64,000 bases of DNA from Micromonospora sp045209745 (GTDB lineage Bacteria > Actinomycetota > Actinomycetes > Mycobacteriales > Micromonosporaceae): contig NZ_CP109273.1 of assembly GCF_045209745.1 (NCBI RefSeq), forward strand, positions 3,224,001-3,288,000, written 5' to 3'. Positions 27,705 through 36,292 of the stretch are shown here, piece by piece. Below the pieces are notes generated by a model. That model was given only the letters and a program-made list of their open reading frames with translations. It was not told the origin of the DNA and ran no database searches. Numbering within the stretch: position 1 is the first letter of the stretch; each line of letters starts with the position of its first letter. Made by a program: the position numbers and the translations under genes.

Positions 27705-28648
27705 GTCAACTCCACCGCGGCGCGGACCATGGCCGCTGTCGCCGCCTCGTCGGTCATCCGCAGCGGCACCGCGCGGACCGTCACCCCCGGCACCACCGTG
27801 CCGGCGTCCTCCACGGCCACCAGCCAGCCGTCCAGAAGACCGCCGTCCGTCCGGCCACCGTAGAGGCGGCCCACCCCGGCGGCGCTGCACTCGGCACCGA
27901 GCACGGCGAGGCAGCGGTCGGCCATTCCCCGCACGGGTGCGCCGCCGATGATCGGTGAGACGCCCACCACCGGCGCCGGGCCGTCGGTCACCGCCTCGCG
28001 CAGCCCAGGTACGGCCAGCACCGGCGCGACGCTCACCACCGGGTTGCTGGGTGCGACAAGCACCAGGTCAGCTGAACCGATCGCGTCCAGCACACCGGGT
28101 GCCGGCTTCGCCGTCTCCGCGCCGACGAAGACGAAGCGGTGGGTGAGGATGTCGGCCCGGTACCGCACCCACCACTCCTGGAAGTGGATCGCCCGCTGAC
28201 CCTGGTCGTCCTCCACCACAGCGTGTGTTTCCAGCCGGTCGTCGGTGGCCGGCACAAGACGTACGCCCGGCTCCCAGCGAGCGGCCAGCGCTTCGGTGAC
28301 CGCGCTCAACGGGTAACCACCGTTGAGCATGGTGCTCCGCACCAGGTGAGTGGCGATGTCCTTGTCACCGAGGCCGAACCAGGTCGGCTGCGCCCCGTAC
28401 GCGGCCAGCTCCTCCTTGACCGTCCAGCTCTCGCCGACTCGACCCCAGCCCCGCTCCGGGTCGGCGCCGCCGCCGAGCGTGTACATGACGCTGTCCAGGT
28501 CGGGGCAGATCTTCAACCCGTGCAGCCACAGGTCGTCGCCGACGTTCACCACGGCGGTCACCTCCGCGCCGACGTCGCGGGCGTACGCCCGGACGCCGAG
28601 CAGGAACCGGGCGCCGCCGATGCCGCCGGCCAGAACCACAATGCGCAT
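27701..28648 (-). CDS. cofD: 2-phospho-L-lactate / PEP transferase CofD (FbiA)
   Basis: Transfers the phosphoenolpyruvate (or phospholactate) moiety from the guanylylated donor to the deazaflavin Fo, giving (dehydro-)F420-0. The N-terminal loop VVLAGGIGGARFLLGV and the later APSNPVVSVAPVLAVPGLREAV segment are family hallmarks, and 315 aa is normal. I chose the ATG at 28648 because gagga lies about eight bases upstream and the protein begins MRIVVLAGG. An ATG three codons earlier is possible. It is the first gene of the cofD-fbiB operon. The partner radical-SAM Fo synthase, fbiC, lies about 2 kb away on the opposite strand. Confidence 0.93.
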   Translation of the reverse strand: MRIVVLAGGIGGARFLLGVRAYARDVGAEVTAVVNVGDDLWLHGLKICPDLDSVMYTLGGGADPERGWGRVGESWTVKEELAAYGAQPTWFGLGDKDIATHLVRSTMLNGGYPLSAVTEALAARWEPGVRLVPATDDRLETHAVVEDDQGQRAIHFQEWWVRYRADILTHRFVFVGAETAKPAPGVLDAIGSADLVLVAPSNPVVSVAPVLAVPGLREAVTDGPAPVVGVSPIIGGAPVRGMADRCLAVLGAECSAAGVGRLYGGRTDGGLLDGWLVAVEDAGTVVPGVTVRAVPLRMTDEAATAAMVRAAVELT

Positions 28649-28699
28649 GTCGACCATCCTCGCGCACGTGACGCCTCCGGTCCGCCGGTGGCCCCGGAG

Positions 28700-29575
28700 C
28701 AGTGATTCTAGGCTTGATTTCTTGACCGAAAATGGCTACAAGTGGGCGTAATGAGCAGCGTTTACCGGATCGGGGAGTTCGCCAACCGGGTGGTGAGGCG
28801 ACGATCGGCGTGGACAAGGGCTACACGGAGGCGCTGACCGACTCCGACGGCAACTACCACGGCGCAGGTCTCGGTCAGTTGTTGACCACAGAGTCCGACC
28901 GCCTCAAGGAACGGAACCGCCGCCGTGCGAGATTGCGGTCAGTCGCCAACACCGCCGCCCAGCGTGGCAACCACGCCAAAGCTGATCGGATTGCCCGCAA
29001 CAACCTGGGCGCGATCAAGCGTGACCGGCAGGCCGGCCGTCACCAGGCGCGGGTGCGCACGGAGATCTTTACCGCCGTGCATCAGGTGGTGGACAAGGCT
29101 GCCGTCGTGGTGGCCGAAGACCTCACCAAGACGCTCGCCGGGCGCAAACCGCTCGACAGGAACACCAATCGGCGTCTCGCCGCGTGGACCAAGGGAGTCA
29201 CCGCGCAGGCGCTGAAGAATGTGTCGGAGCGCAGAGGTTCTGCGCTCGTGCACGTCAACGCCGCCTACACCTCACAAGTCTGTCACCGCTGCGGCTGCCT
29301 CGGCCGCCGCGCCGGGGACCGGCTTCACTGCACCTCGTGCAGGGTGGTGTGGCAGGCCGACGTGAACGCCGCGATCAACGTCCTGCGACGACATGGTGAT
29401 CCCGACATCACCCTGCACACCCCGCACTTCGTGGTGAAGCAGCTCGTGCAGGCGCGGGCCGATCGCCATCGGAGCAGACTGCCGCTCCCGGACTCCAGCC
29501 CGGCCCGCCGGGCGGAGAGCGAATCATCCGAAGCGCTCAGCAATGAGCGATGACAAGGAAGCAGACTAGGCTCAC
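28700..29575 (+). mobile_element. Internally deleted IS607-type element relic
   Basis: The segment begins with a transposase-A-like start (ATG at 28751, opening SSVYRIGEFANRV, the MerR-like helix of IS607 serine recombinases). After about 14 codons the homology jumps into the middle of a TnpB gene that runs to 29553. The recombinase catalytic domain and the N-terminal half of TnpB are therefore missing. The heptamer ctaggct occurs just outside both ends (28708-28714 and 29566-29572), although it may be coincidental. IS607 elements lack terminal inverted repeats, and none are seen. The boundaries are estimates. Confidence 0.65.
28732..29553 (+). pseudogene. TnpB fragment: RuvC nuclease lobe and zinc ribbon only
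   Basis: From about 28801 this is the C-terminal part of an RNA-guided TnpB nuclease of the IS607 group. All three RuvC acidic residues can be seen (D28 in IGVDKG, E129 in VVVAEDL, D210 in WQADVNAA), as can the zinc ribbon cysteines C184, C187, C200 and C203. The roughly 180-200 residue N-terminal recognition lobe is absent, so guided cleavage is unlikely. The frame stays open through the deletion joint, so a 273-aa protein could in principle be made. TnpB guide RNAs usually overlap the gene's 3' end, and the sequence there (29480-29570) contains short hairpins that could be an omega-RNA remnant. Confidence 0.75.
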
Positions 29576-29611
29576 GTGCGCCCTGTCCGTTCATGCCCCG
29601 AGGGGGAGCTC

Positions 29612-30568
29612 GTGACCAGCCCCGCCGAGCCTGCGTCCTCCGACGCGGCGCAGGCCCGTCAGCTGACCAAGCCACTACGCGAGCTCACTGCGCTCGCGCT
29701 GCTCGGCGCCAACGCCGTGTTCCTCTTCGTGGGCCTGCTGCGGTTGATCGCCCCGAACGACTACAGCTCCTTCACCGGCCGGGCGGGCAGTGCCTTCTTC
29801 GCGTTCATCGGGGTGGAGGCGGTGGGCCTCCCGCTGCTGGCCGTGCTGCTGGCCACGCACATCTCGCCGGTGCTGCCGAAGGCGAAGCTGATCACGCAGG
29901 TGGCTCTCGGTGAGTACGCGGTCAGCGCACTGTTCGGCACGCTGACCATGCTGATCTGGACGGTCGGCCGCCTGGCCGATGCCGAGGTGCTCGACGCGCT
30001 CCTCGGTGTGCTCGCCCGGTTCGCCTGGATGGCGATCTTCGCGGTCGCCGCCTGGGTGGTCTACACGGTCTGGCGCGCGCACTACTACGTGCCGCGGCCC
30101 AAGCCCCAGCCGGGCGTCTACGGCCAGCCGCAGCCAGGCTGGCCGCAGCAGCCGGGTGGTTGGCCGGCTCCGGGGCAGCCCGGTGGTCAGCCGGCAGGCG
30201 GGTGGCCGACCCCCGGCCAGCCCGGTGGTGGCTATCCGCCGGCGCAGCACCCCGGCCAGTACGCCCAGCCCTCCCCGCCGTTCCAGGCACCGCAGTCCGC
30301 GCCGCCGTTCCCGCAGTCCGCGCCGCCGTTCTCGGCTGCGCCGCAGTCCGCGCCTCCGGCGAACCCGGCCCCCCGGTCCGCGCCGCCGTCGCCCGCCTCG
30401 CCGCCGTTCGGGCAGCCGCCGTCGGCCGACCCGACCCAGGCCATTCCGCGCCAGTCGGCAGACCCGACGTCCGCCGACCCGACCCAGGCGATCTCCCGCC
30501 CCGTCGAGCCGGACACCGACCGCACCCAGCAGATCAAGCCGGGCGAGCACCCCGACCAACCCCGCTGA
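29612..30568 (+). CDS. Membrane protein with long Pro/Gly/Gln-rich tail
   Basis: A 318-aa protein. Residues about 20-150 hold four hydrophobic helices. The rest is a low-complexity cytosolic or surface tail of repeated PGQPGG, PQSAPPF and ADPTQAI units. The GTG at 29612 has gagggggag just upstream, so I prefer it to the ATG at 29576. The tail is a type often seen in actinobacterial proteins tied to septation or the cell envelope, but I do not recognise a named family. The repeat-rich tail is prone to length changes. A strong palindrome follows the gene. Confidence 0.65.
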   Translation: MTSPAEPASSDAAQARQLTKPLRELTALALLGANAVFLFVGLLRLIAPNDYSSFTGRAGSAFFAFIGVEAVGLPLLAVLLATHISPVLPKAKLITQVALGEYAVSALFGTLTMLIWTVGRLADAEVLDALLGVLARFAWMAIFAVAAWVVYTVWRAHYYVPRPKPQPGVYGQPQPGWPQQPGGWPAPGQPGGQPAGGWPTPGQPGGGYPPAQHPGQYAQPSPPFQAPQSAPPFPQSAPPFSAAPQSAPPANPAPRSAPPSPASPPFGQPPSADPTQAIPRQSADPTSADPTQAISRPVEPDTDRTQQIKPGEHPDQPR

Positions 30569-30590
30569 CCGAGCCACGGCTCAGGTTCTG

Positions 30591-30652
30591 TGATCACTTG
30601 ATGCTCAGTAGTCGTCAGCGAGTCCGCTGAGCTGCTGAGCATCAAGTGATCA
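30591..30652 (+). repeat. 18-base perfect palindrome before fbiC
   Basis: A perfect inverted repeat (30591-30608 with 30635-30652) with a 26-base loop lies 22 bases after a stop codon and 79 bases before fbiC. It probably acts as a terminator. Its arm sequence is AT-richer than the surroundings, like the other long palindromes in this window. Confidence 0.65.
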
Positions 30653-30731
30653 AGAGTGCGGACGCGTGCCGTTTCCCACGGTGCGGGCCGGGACTGGTGG
30701 GCCGGGCTCGCGCTGCGCATAGGCTGAGCGG

Positions 30732-33275
30732 ATGGTTGATCGCACCCACTCCGGCCCGAGCGACGCGAGCGTGCGGCGGGCCCTGGGCCGGGCCGTGACC
30801 GGGCGGGCTCTGGACGTCGACGAGGCGACCGCGCTGCTGTCCGCTCGCGGTGACGCGCTCGATGAGCTGCTCCGGGTGGCCGGTGGGGTCCGGGACGCCG
30901 GGCTGCGTGCGGCCGGGCGGCCGGGCGTGGTCACGTACTCCAAGAAGGTCTTCATCCCGCTGACCCGGCTCTGCCGGGACCGCTGCCACTACTGCACGTT
31001 CGCCACCGTGCCGCACCGCCTGCCGGCGCCGTTCCTCGACCGCGACGAGGTGCTGGCCATCGCTCGGGCCGGAGCCGCGCAGGGCTGCAAAGAGGCCCTG
31101 TTCACCCTGGGTGACCGGCCGGAGGAACGTTGGCCGGCGGCCCGGAGCTGGTTGGACGAGCGTGGCTACGACTCCACCCTGGACTACCTGCGCGCCTGCG
31201 CGGTGGCGGTGCTGGAGGAGACCGGTCTGCTGCCGCACCTCAACCCCGGGGTGCTGTCCTGGTCGGAGTTGCAACGACTCAAGCCGGTCGCGCCGAGCAT
31301 GGGCATGATGTTGGAGACCACCGCGACCCGGCTGTGGTCCGAGCCTGGTGGCCCGCACTACGGCTCACCGGACAAGGAGCCCGCGGTCCGGCTGCGGGTG
31401 CTTGACGACGCCGGCCGGGTCGGGGTGCCGTTCACCACCGGCATCCTGATCGGCATCGGGGAGACCCCGGCCGAGCGGGTGGAGGCGCTCTTCGCGATTC
31501 GCCGCGCACACCGGGAGTACGGCCACCTCCAGGAGGTGATCGTGCAGAACTTCCGCGCCAAGCCGGACACGGCGATGCGCGGCATGCCCGACGCGGAGCT
31601 GCACGACCTCGCTGCCACGGTGGCGGTGGCCCGGCTGCTGCTCGGGCCGAAGGCCCGGATCCAGGCCCCGCCGAACCTCATCGCCGGCGAGTACGACCTG
31701 CTGCTGCGCGCCGGCATCGACGACTGGGGCGGCGTCTCCCCGCTCACCCCGGACCACGTCAACCCGGAGCGCCCCTGGCCGCAGATCGAGGAGTTGGCCC
31801 GGCGCACCGAGTTGGCCGGGTTCACCCTGCGGGAGCGGTTGACCATCTACCCCGAGTATGTGCGCGCCGGCGACCCGTGGCTCGACCCCAGGCTGCTGCC
31901 GCACGTCGGCGCCCTGGCCGATGCGACGACGGGGATGGCGGTCGAGTCGGCCATGCCGCAGGGCCGCCCCTGGCAGGAGCCGGAGGAGGTGTTCGGCGGG
32001 CGGATCGACCTGCACGCCACGATCGACACCGCCGGTCGGACCGACGACCGGCGGGGCGACTTCGACAGCGTCTACGGCGACTGGTCCGAGGTCGCCGGCA
32101 AGGTCACTCCCGAGGCGGCGGCGCGGCGAGCGGACGTACCCCCGGCGTTGACCGGCAGTGGCGCGGACCGTGCCGTAGCGGCCGGACTGCGGCTGGCGGC
32201 CGACGACCCGGCGGCGCTGCTCGATCCCCGGCACACCGACGCCGCGCTGGCGCTGTTCGGTGCGGACGGGCCGGCGCTCGACGAGCTGTGCCGGCTCGCC
32301 GACGACGTGCGACGGGACGCGGTCGGCGACGACGTCACCTACGTGGTCAACCGCAACATCAACTTCAGCAACGTCTGCTACGTGGGCTGCCGGTTCTGTG
32401 CCTTCGCGCAGCGCGAGCGGGACGCCGACGCGTACCGGCTCTCCGTCGGGCAGGTCGCCGACCGGGCCGAGGAGGCGTGGGCGGCGGGGGCCAGCGAGGT
32501 CTGTCTCCAGGGCGGCATCGACCCGAAGATGCCGGTCACCGGGTACGCCGACATCGTGCGCGCGATCAAGGCCCGGGTGCCCGAGATGCACGTGCACGCG
32601 TTCTCACCCATGGAGATCGTCACCGCCGCCGCGAAGGCCGGCGTACCGGTGCGCGAGTGGCTGACGCAGTTGCGCGAGGCAGGGCTGGACACTATCCCCG
32701 GCACCGCCGCGGAGATCCTCGACGACGACGTGCGCTGGGTGTTGACCAAGGGCAAACTCCCGGCCGCCGCCTGGGTCGACGTGGTCAGCACGGCCCACGA
32801 GCTGGGCATCCGGTCCAGCTCCACCATGATGTACGGCCACGTCGACCACCCCGGGCAGTGGCTGGCGCACTTCCGGGTGCTGGCCGGGGTGCAGGACCGC
32901 ACCGGCGGGTTCACCGAGTTCGTGGCGCTGCCGTTCGTGCACACCAACGCCCCGATCTATCTGGCCGGCATCGCCCGCCCCGGGCCGACCTGGCGGGAGA
33001 ACCGGGTGGTGCATGCCATGTCCCGGCTGCTGTTGCACGGCCGGATCGACAACATCCAGTGCTCCTGGGTGAAGCTGGGCGACGAGGGCACGGTGGCGAT
33101 GCTCCAGGGTGGCTGCAACGACCTGGGCGGCACGCTGATGGAGGAGACCATCTCCCGGATGGCCGGCTCCGACAACGGATCGGCGCGTACCGAGGAGCAG
33201 TTGCGGGCCATCGCGAAGGCGGCCGGACGTCCGGCGCGCAAGCGAACGACCGCGTACGGTCACGCTCGGCCCTGA
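30732..33275 (+). CDS. fbiC: 7,8-didemethyl-8-hydroxy-5-deazariboflavin synthase FbiC
   Basis: A fused CofG-CofH radical-SAM enzyme making Fo, the deazaflavin chromophore of F420, from a tyrosine and a ribityl-uracil precursor. There are two iron-sulphur motifs of CxxxCxxC type: C81, C85, C88 in the N-terminal (CofG) half and C549, C553, C556 in the C-terminal (CofH) half. At 847 aa it matches mycobacterial FbiC. The ATG at 30732 fits the usual start. Together with cofD and fbiB at 26.6-28.6 kb it gives the core F420 pathway in this window. CofC/FbiD, which makes the activated donor, is not seen here. Confidence 0.95.
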   Translation: MVDRTHSGPSDASVRRALGRAVTGRALDVDEATALLSARGDALDELLRVAGGVRDAGLRAAGRPGVVTYSKKVFIPLTRLCRDRCHYCTFATVPHRLPAPFLDRDEVLAIARAGAAQGCKEALFTLGDRPEERWPAARSWLDERGYDSTLDYLRACAVAVLEETGLLPHLNPGVLSWSELQRLKPVAPSMGMMLETTATRLWSEPGGPHYGSPDKEPAVRLRVLDDAGRVGVPFTTGILIGIGETPAERVEALFAIRRAHREYGHLQEVIVQNFRAKPDTAMRGMPDAELHDLAATVAVARLLLGPKARIQAPPNLIAGEYDLLLRAGIDDWGGVSPLTPDHVNPERPWPQIEELARRTELAGFTLRERLTIYPEYVRAGDPWLDPRLLPHVGALADATTGMAVESAMPQGRPWQEPEEVFGGRIDLHATIDTAGRTDDRRGDFDSVYGDWSEVAGKVTPEAAARRADVPPALTGSGADRAVAAGLRLAADDPAALLDPRHTDAALALFGADGPALDELCRLADDVRRDAVGDDVTYVVNRNINFSNVCYVGCRFCAFAQRERDADAYRLSVGQVADRAEEAWAAGASEVCLQGGIDPKMPVTGYADIVRAIKARVPEMHVHAFSPMEIVTAAAKAGVPVREWLTQLREAGLDTIPGTAAEILDDDVRWVLTKGKLPAAAWVDVVSTAHELGIRSSSTMMYGHVDHPGQWLAHFRVLAGVQDRTGGFTEFVALPFVHTNAPIYLAGIARPGPTWRENRVVHAMSRLLLHGRIDNIQCSWVKLGDEGTVAMLQGGCNDLGGTLMEETISRMAGSDNGSARTEEQLRAIAKAAGRPARKRTTAYGHARP

Positions 33276-33436
33276 GGTCGAACCTTTCCCCGTCGCCGGC
33301 CGTACCACGCGGTGCCGGCGGCGGTCGCGGCGAGGACTGCCGCCGGTGTTCCCCAAGGGGCCCGGCGGCGTCGTTGGACGGCACCGGACCCGTCCGTCCC
33401 CGCGGGCGCGTTCGCGCCGCCGCCGAAAGGTTGCCC

Positions 33437-33715
33437 ATGACCAGTGATCAGCGGAAGCGGCCCTGGCCGCGACTGACCCGCAGGCAGACGTTGACCGCCG
33501 CGGCCAGCGCCACCCTCGGCGCCGCCGCACTCACCGTGCCGGGCCTGTCGGCCGCGCAGAACGCCCCGGGCGCGGCCGGACGAGCCGACGAACCGATCGT
33601 CGTGCACCTGCGTGACGCCGATTCCGCAACGATGGACGTCTTCGTCGGTGAGGCTCGGATCGAGGTACGCGACCGCAGTCTGGCGGACCGGCTCCGGCGT
33701 GCCGCCCGGCGCTGA
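33437..33715 (+). CDS. Small Tat-signal exported protein
   Basis: A 92-aa protein whose N-terminus carries a twin-arginine type signal (RRQTL at about residues 15-19, then a hydrophobic Ala/Leu stretch to about residue 40). The mature part is only about 50 residues and predicts a beta-strand pair plus a basic helix. The ATG follows aaagg at 33426-33430. It lies directly before the DUF4331 gene and could be its small partner. No domain is recognised. Confidence 0.6.
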   Translation: MTSDQRKRPWPRLTRRQTLTAAASATLGAAALTVPGLSAAQNAPGAAGRADEPIVVHLRDADSATMDVFVGEARIEVRDRSLADRLRRAARR

Positions 33716-33766
33716 CCCGACACTCCGCCCCGCCATCCTGTTCCCGCCCAGTGAGGTTGGTCCGCC

Positions 33767-35161
33767 ATGTCTTCCCACCGCGAGGCTCCGGAGATAGCCA
33801 AGGATCCGGTCGCCGACAGCTCCGACCTGTACGCGTTCGTCAGCCCCGACAAACGCGACACGGTCACGTTGATCGCCAACTACGTACCGTTGCAGCTCCC
33901 CTCCGGGGGCCCGAACTTCTTCGAGTTCGGCGACGACGTGCGTTACGAGATCCATATCGACAACGACGGCGACGGCCGTCCGGATGTCACCTACCGGTTC
34001 GAATTCACCACCGAGATCACCAATCCGAACAGTTTTCTCTACAACACCGGCCCGATTGATTCGCTGGACAGCAAGGACTGGAACCGGCGGCAGTTCTACA
34101 GCCTGACCCGGGTGGCCGACGGCCGTGAGCACCGGCTGGCACACAAGCTGCCCTGCCCGCCGTGCAACGTCGGCCCGCTGTCCACTCCGAAGTACGCCGA
34201 GCTGGTGCGGCAGGCCACCTACTCGCTCTCCACGGGGGAGCGGGTCTTCGCCGGGCAGCGCGCGGACGGCTTTTTCGTCGACCTGGGTGCGATTTTCGAC
34301 CTCGGCACTCTGCGGCCGTTCCAGCAGCTGCACGTGGCTGGCAAGAAGATCTTCAAGGCCGAGGGGGAGCCGGTCAACGCCACCGACCGGATGAACGTGC
34401 ACAGCATCGCCGTCCAGGTGCCGCTGGACCGGGTGCGGCGACGCGCCAACCGTTACGGTGCCGGTGACCGGGCGTCGGTGATCGGGGTGTGGACGTCGGC
34501 GTCGCGCCGGCAGGTGCGGGTGCTCGGCGACCGGGGCGGGGCGGACACCGCAACCGGCCCGTTCACTCAGGTTTCCCGGCTGGGAAATCCGCTGTTCAAC
34601 GAGGTTATCGTGCCGATGTCCAAGAAGGACCTGTGGAATTCGCTGCCGCCGTCCGAGGACAAGCGGTTCGCGCAGTTCGTCGAGCAGCCGGAGCTGGCCG
34701 CGTTGCTGCCGGCGCTCTACCCGAATGTCTTCCCCAACCTGGACCGGCTCACCAAGGCGAAGAAGGCCCGCGCCGACCTGGTGGCGATCCTGCTCACCGG
34801 CGTACCGGCCGGCCTGATCGACGGCTTCACCAACGCCACGGGCGAGGTGCAGGCTGACATGCTGCGGCTGAACACCGCGATCCCGCCGACCCCCCGTCCG
34901 GACCGGTTCGGGGTGCTCGGTGGGGACCTGGCCGGATTCCCGAACGGGCGGAGGGTCGGCGACGACGTGGTCAGCATCGCGTTGCGGGCGATCGCCGGGG
35001 TGACCGTCCCGCTGGTGGACAAGGCGTTCCGCCCGGACGCGGCGGCCGCCGCGGTCACCCCGGGGTTGAGCGCCGCCGACGTGACCGCACCGTTCCTTAA
35101 GAACTTCCCCTACCTGGGTACGCCGTACGACGGGTTCAACAACCCGCCGGCGGCGTCCTGA
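33767..35161 (+). CDS. DUF4331 domain-containing protein
   Basis: A 464-aa protein matching DUF4331 throughout: the opening SSHREAPEIAKDPVADSSDLYAFV, the NDGDGRPDVTYRFEF segment, and the C-terminal NFPYLGTPYDGFN are typical. Unlike many members it has no obvious signal peptide. The preceding gene encodes a small Tat-exported protein, which might matter for localisation, but that is a guess. The ATG at 33767 follows gtgaggt. It is followed 20 bases later by a small conserved hypothetical gene. Function is unknown. The acidic repeats could bind calcium, but no canonical loop is complete. Confidence 0.85.
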   Translation: MSSHREAPEIAKDPVADSSDLYAFVSPDKRDTVTLIANYVPLQLPSGGPNFFEFGDDVRYEIHIDNDGDGRPDVTYRFEFTTEITNPNSFLYNTGPIDSLDSKDWNRRQFYSLTRVADGREHRLAHKLPCPPCNVGPLSTPKYAELVRQATYSLSTGERVFAGQRADGFFVDLGAIFDLGTLRPFQQLHVAGKKIFKAEGEPVNATDRMNVHSIAVQVPLDRVRRRANRYGAGDRASVIGVWTSASRRQVRVLGDRGGADTATGPFTQVSRLGNPLFNEVIVPMSKKDLWNSLPPSEDKRFAQFVEQPELAALLPALYPNVFPNLDRLTKAKKARADLVAILLTGVPAGLIDGFTNATGEVQADMLRLNTAIPPTPRPDRFGVLGGDLAGFPNGRRVGDDVVSIALRAIAGVTVPLVDKAFRPDAAAAAVTPGLSAADVTAPFLKNFPYLGTPYDGFNNPPAAS

Positions 35162-35181
35162 TCGGCGCGGGGGAGCAGGGA

Positions 35182-35511
35182 ATGCACGAGCACGCGTACG
35201 GGCCGTCGGAGACCGGGAGTGTCGTCCTCGATGTGGGGGGCGACACCGGTGCCCTGATCGTCTACACGGGCCGGGATCTGCACGGCCGGGAGATCGAGAT
35301 CAGCCGGGGCGATGACCGGCGGGTCCACTCGGCGGTGCGGGAGCGCCGGGTGCGGGATGGCTCGATCCACGGTGCGGTCTATCCCGATCTGCCCGAGGGA
35401 ACTTATACCATCTGGTGGGACCAGAGTACGCCCGCCGGCACGGTATCTGTCCATGGTGGAGGAATAGCCGAGTTCGTCTGGCCGAGCAGCAGTTCTGGGG
35501 CTGCTGGCTGA
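35182..35511 (+). CDS. Conserved hypothetical protein, 109 aa
   Basis: A small acidic beta-rich protein beginning HEHAYG and containing VVLDVGGDTGALIVYT. Similar short actinobacterial proteins are sometimes labelled phospholipase without evidence. No catalytic motif, signal peptide or membrane helix is seen. The ATG at 35182 has ggggag just upstream, and the gene starts 20 bases after DUF4331 on the same strand, so they are probably one transcript. A hairpin at 35611-35646 ends it. The Asp/Glu/His content could bind metal, but that is speculative. Confidence 0.7.
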   Translation: MHEHAYGPSETGSVVLDVGGDTGALIVYTGRDLHGREIEISRGDDRRVHSAVRERRVRDGSIHGAVYPDLPEGTYTIWWDQSTPAGTVSVHGGGIAEFVWPSSSSGAAG

Positions 35512-35610
35512 TCTCGAAACACCGAGTTTCCCGTCGCGCCCCGTCCACATTGTGGGCGGGGCGCAGGCGCTGTTCGCGGCTCGGCGGGCAGTCTGCGCCG
35601 CGCCGCGTTA

Positions 35611-35646
35611 ACCTTTCCCCCACCAAGATCAGCTTTGGGGGAAGGT
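35611..35646 (+). terminator. Hairpin after the DUF4331 operon
   Basis: Stem acctttccccc against gggggaaggt-type sequence (35611-35622 with about 35636-35646) with a loop of about 14 bases, 100 bases after the last stop codon. The C and G runs give a stable stem. Confidence 0.5.
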
Positions 35647-35836
35647 GTCGTCTGGTGTGTCCTATGCGGCCATGGCGGCGACTCGTCGGGGGAGCGCCAC
35701 GGCAGAAAAGTCGGGCAACTCGCCGGAGAGGGCGTTACTCGGCCGGGGTCTGAATCGATAGGGCAGGTTGCGAGGCTGGACGGCCCGAGTGGCCGACCGG
35801 GGGTGTCGGGAGAGCGACTCCATTATCAAGTTTGGC

Positions 35837-35866
35837 TTGACGGCGCACGCATTACACGCGTGTAAT
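35837..35866 (+). promoter_or_regulatory. whiB promoter with a 16-base palindromic operator
   Basis: A TTGACG -35 box (35837-35842) and a TGTAAT -10 box (35861-35866) are separated by 18 bases. The perfect palindrome ATTACACGCGTGTAAT (35851-35866) covers the -10 box and part of the spacer, a classic repressor position. The whiB start codon is 113 bases downstream. A BldD-like half-site pattern (TnAC...GTnA) is present, but with spacing of six rather than the usual five. Confidence 0.55.
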
Positions 35867-35979
35867 TTGAATGGGGTTGTTCGCACGGAACGCAACAAAA
35901 CGGACCGGACGGACAAGCACGCCTTTCGCGTGGGGGGTTGCAGCGGCGATGACGCCGGTGCGCGACAAGGAGGCATTTG

Positions 35980-36237
35980 ATGGACGGCCAGCTTGAGGTG
36001 GCCGACCTGCTCGGAAACGCGCCGGAGTGGCAGGAGCGGGCGTTGTGCTCGCAGACCGACCCCGAGGCGTTTTTTCCCGAGAAGGGCGGCTCGACCCGCG
36101 AGGCGAAGCGGATCTGTTCGCGTTGCGAGGTCAAGACCGAATGCCTCGAATACGCTCTGGGTCACGATGAGCGGTTCGGCATCTGGGGTGGGCTCTCCGA
36201 GCGGGAGCGGCGCAAGTTGAAGCGGCGGGCCGCCTGA
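35980..36237 (+). CDS. whiB: WhiB-family iron-sulphur regulator (WhiB/WhiB2 type)
   Basis: An 85-aa WhiB protein. The four [4Fe-4S]-binding cysteines are in the order C, then CxxC, then C (ALCSQTDPEAFFPEK, RICSRCEVKTEC). The WhiB turn GIWGGLSERERR and the basic tail KLKRRAA for DNA contact follow. The sequence resembles Streptomyces WhiB and mycobacterial WhiB2/WhmD, needed for sporulation septation or cell division. The ATG at 35980 has a perfect AAGGAGG six bases upstream. An adjacent TTG is not preferred. In mycobacteria whiB2 sits beside fbiA-fbiB and homologues of the next two genes, which supports the assignment. Confidence 0.92.
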   Translation: MDGQLEVADLLGNAPEWQERALCSQTDPEAFFPEKGGSTREAKRICSRCEVKTECLEYALGHDERFGIWGGLSERERRKLKRRAA

Positions 36238-36292
36238 GCGGTGCGAGTCGGGGCGGTGGGGGCCGTCCGACTTTCCCGCGTGGGGGCTCGGC

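Larger units (their letters stand above)
35512..35979 (+). other. whiB upstream region, 468 bases, no gene
   Basis: It contains the terminator-like hairpin of the preceding operon (35611-35646), the palindrome-bearing promoter candidate (35837-35866) and an unusually long leader of about 110 bases before the whiB start codon. Reading frames here lack coding character. Composition is slightly AT-richer near 35820-35910 than in flanking genes, as expected for a regulatory region. Confidence 0.6.

Noticed and set aside
28708..29572. ctaggct at both ends of the IS607 relic as a target-site duplication
   Set aside because: IS607 elements do not normally make such duplications, the heptamer is short, and its spacing from the likely ends is uncertain. 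Kept only as a note.
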